The translations under genes and the position numbers were made by a program. From the NCBI GenBank assembly GCA_012522165.1, contig JAAYKZ010000194.1:1-6841 (forward strand): 6,841 bases of DNA, in the 5' to 3' direction. Below, piece by piece: positions 6,629-6,841 of the stretch. Origin of the DNA: Clostridiales bacterium (GTDB lineage Bacteria; Bacillota; Clostridia; Caldicoprobacterales; UBA3941). Each line of letters starts with the position of its first letter. The first letter of the stretch is position 1. Below the pieces are notes generated by a model. That model was not told the DNA's origin and searched no databases. It worked only from the letters and a program-made list of their open reading frames with translations.

Positions 6629-6652
6629 CTGTAAAGTATTTTCCCTTTACAG
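6629..6652. repeat. Palindrome at the predicted ylxM transcription start
   Basis: CTGTAAAG (6629-6636) and CTTTACAG (6645-6652) form a perfect 8-bp inverted repeat around an 8-nt centre. It lies immediately downstream of the -10 box, covering the predicted +1. It could be a repressor operator, or a hairpin at the very 5' end of the ylxM-ffh mRNA. No U-run follows on either strand, so it is not a typical terminator. Confidence 0.6.
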
Positions 6653-6658
6653 GCATAA

Positions 6659-6687
6659 ATTATAGTATATAAACTTTCATATGTCAA
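6659..6687 (-). promoter_or_regulatory. Perfect-consensus sigma-A promoter for ylxM-ffh
   Basis: Read on the minus strand, TTGACA (6682-6687) and TATAAT (6659-6664) are separated by exactly 17 bp. Both hexamers match consensus at all positions. Transcription would begin near 6652, leaving a 5' UTR of about 54 nt before the ylxM ATG. Confidence 0.85.
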
Positions 6688-6708
6688 TAAAAAATTGCAT
6701 GAATAATC

Positions 6709-6755
6709 TTATTCTATGAAAATGTCATATTGAATTTATTCTGATAAAATGTCAT
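6709..6755 (+). repeat. Tandem direct repeats at the mobile-element end
   Basis: TTATTCTNNNAAAATGTCAT occurs at 6709-6728 and 6736-6755, a 27-bp period with 17 of 20 positions equal. The pattern lies just upstream of the partial transposase-like gene and is a good candidate for transposase binding sites in the IS end. The exact outer boundary of the element cannot be fixed here. Confidence 0.6.
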
Positions 6756-6783
6756 GTATGCGAAAGGAGACATTCAATATGAC
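6724..6783 (+). repeat. Inverted repeat enclosing the ribosome binding site of the partial gene
   Basis: GTCATATTGAAT (6724-6735) and ATTCAATATGAC (6772-6783) are perfect 12-bp complements separated by 36 bp. The loop contains AAAGGAG (6763-6769) and the 3' arm contains the ATG (6779-6781). RNA entering from outside would fold the start codon into a stem. Confidence 0.65.
6742..6750 (+). promoter_or_regulatory. Possible extended -10 promoter of the transposase-like gene
   Basis: TGATAAAAT fits an extended -10 element (TGN plus TAAAAT, five of six matches to TATAAT). No good -35 is present at 16-18 bp. A start near 6757 would leave about 22 nt before the ATG at 6779. Confidence 0.35.
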
Positions 6784-6841
6784 TCAAAAAGAAAAAACTC
6801 GTCTAAGAGTCATCAATCAAACTATCGATAAGGTAATAACC
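6779..6841 (+). CDS. Partial gene, probable ISNCY-type transposase N-terminus
   Basis: An ATG at 6779 follows AAAGGAG by 9 nt and opens a frame that runs off the window after 21 codons. The product begins MTQKEKTRLRVINQTID. From memory this resembles the start of ISNCY-family transposases in Clostridia, where a helix-turn-helix follows directly; too little is present to show a domain. The direct and inverted repeats just upstream support a mobile element. It points away from ylxM, divergent to the whole operon. Confidence 0.6.
   Translation, partial: MTQKEKTRLRVINQTIDKVIT

Noticed and set aside
1..6841. CRISPR array, tRNA or rRNA genes, or a novel defence or biosynthetic system
   Set aside because: No regular spaced repeats, no cloverleaf or rRNA signatures, and all sizeable genes are conserved housekeeping genes.

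Overview
The window comes from a low-GC Gram-positive bacterium (Bacillota), most likely class Clostridia. Three things point there: AT-rich DNA, proteins that align closely with Bacillus subtilis Ffh, YlqC, RimM, TrmD, RplS, YlqF and RnhB as I remember them, and the gene order ylxM-ffh-rpsP-khpA-rimM-trmD-rplS-lepB-rbgA-rnhB, a conserved Firmicute block with lepB in its usual clostridial place between rplS and rbgA. I cannot name the genus from sequence alone.

All ten complete genes lie on the minus strand, so transcription runs from about 6650 down to 265. It starts at a perfect-consensus promoter (TTGACA-N17-TATAAT, 6659-6687) in front of ylxM. First come ylxM and ffh (signal recognition particle), then rpsP (ribosomal protein S16), khpA (RNA-binding KH protein), rimM (16S maturation) and trmD (tRNA m1G37 methylase), the last two overlapping. 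rplS (L19) has its own promoter and a stem-loop leader that fits the L19 leader family. A strong intrinsic terminator follows rplS. After it come lepB (signal peptidase I), rbgA (50S assembly GTPase) and rnhB (RNase HII). The common theme is making and maturing ribosomes, and moving proteins to and across the membrane: Ffh targets secretory proteins and LepB cleaves their signal peptides.

Both edges look mobile. At the right, 6701-6841 carries short direct repeats, an inverted repeat and the first 21 codons of a plus-strand gene that resembles an ISNCY-type transposase. It sits where ftsY or other SRP-linked genes often lie. At the left, 1-104 carries 40-bp-spaced direct repeats typical of an insertion-sequence end, unrelated to the right-hand repeats. 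Positions 105-264 hold no recognisable gene.

I found no undescribed multi-gene system. The best second-look items are regulatory: the promoter, palindrome and IS junction before ylxM, the start-codon-sequestering inverted repeat of the transposase, the L19 leader, and the terminator that separates rplS from lepB with almost no room for a new promoter. Several start sites are corrected here on ribosome-binding-site and family evidence: rbgA (TTG at 1913), rplS (ATG at 2862) and ffh (second ATG at 6188).
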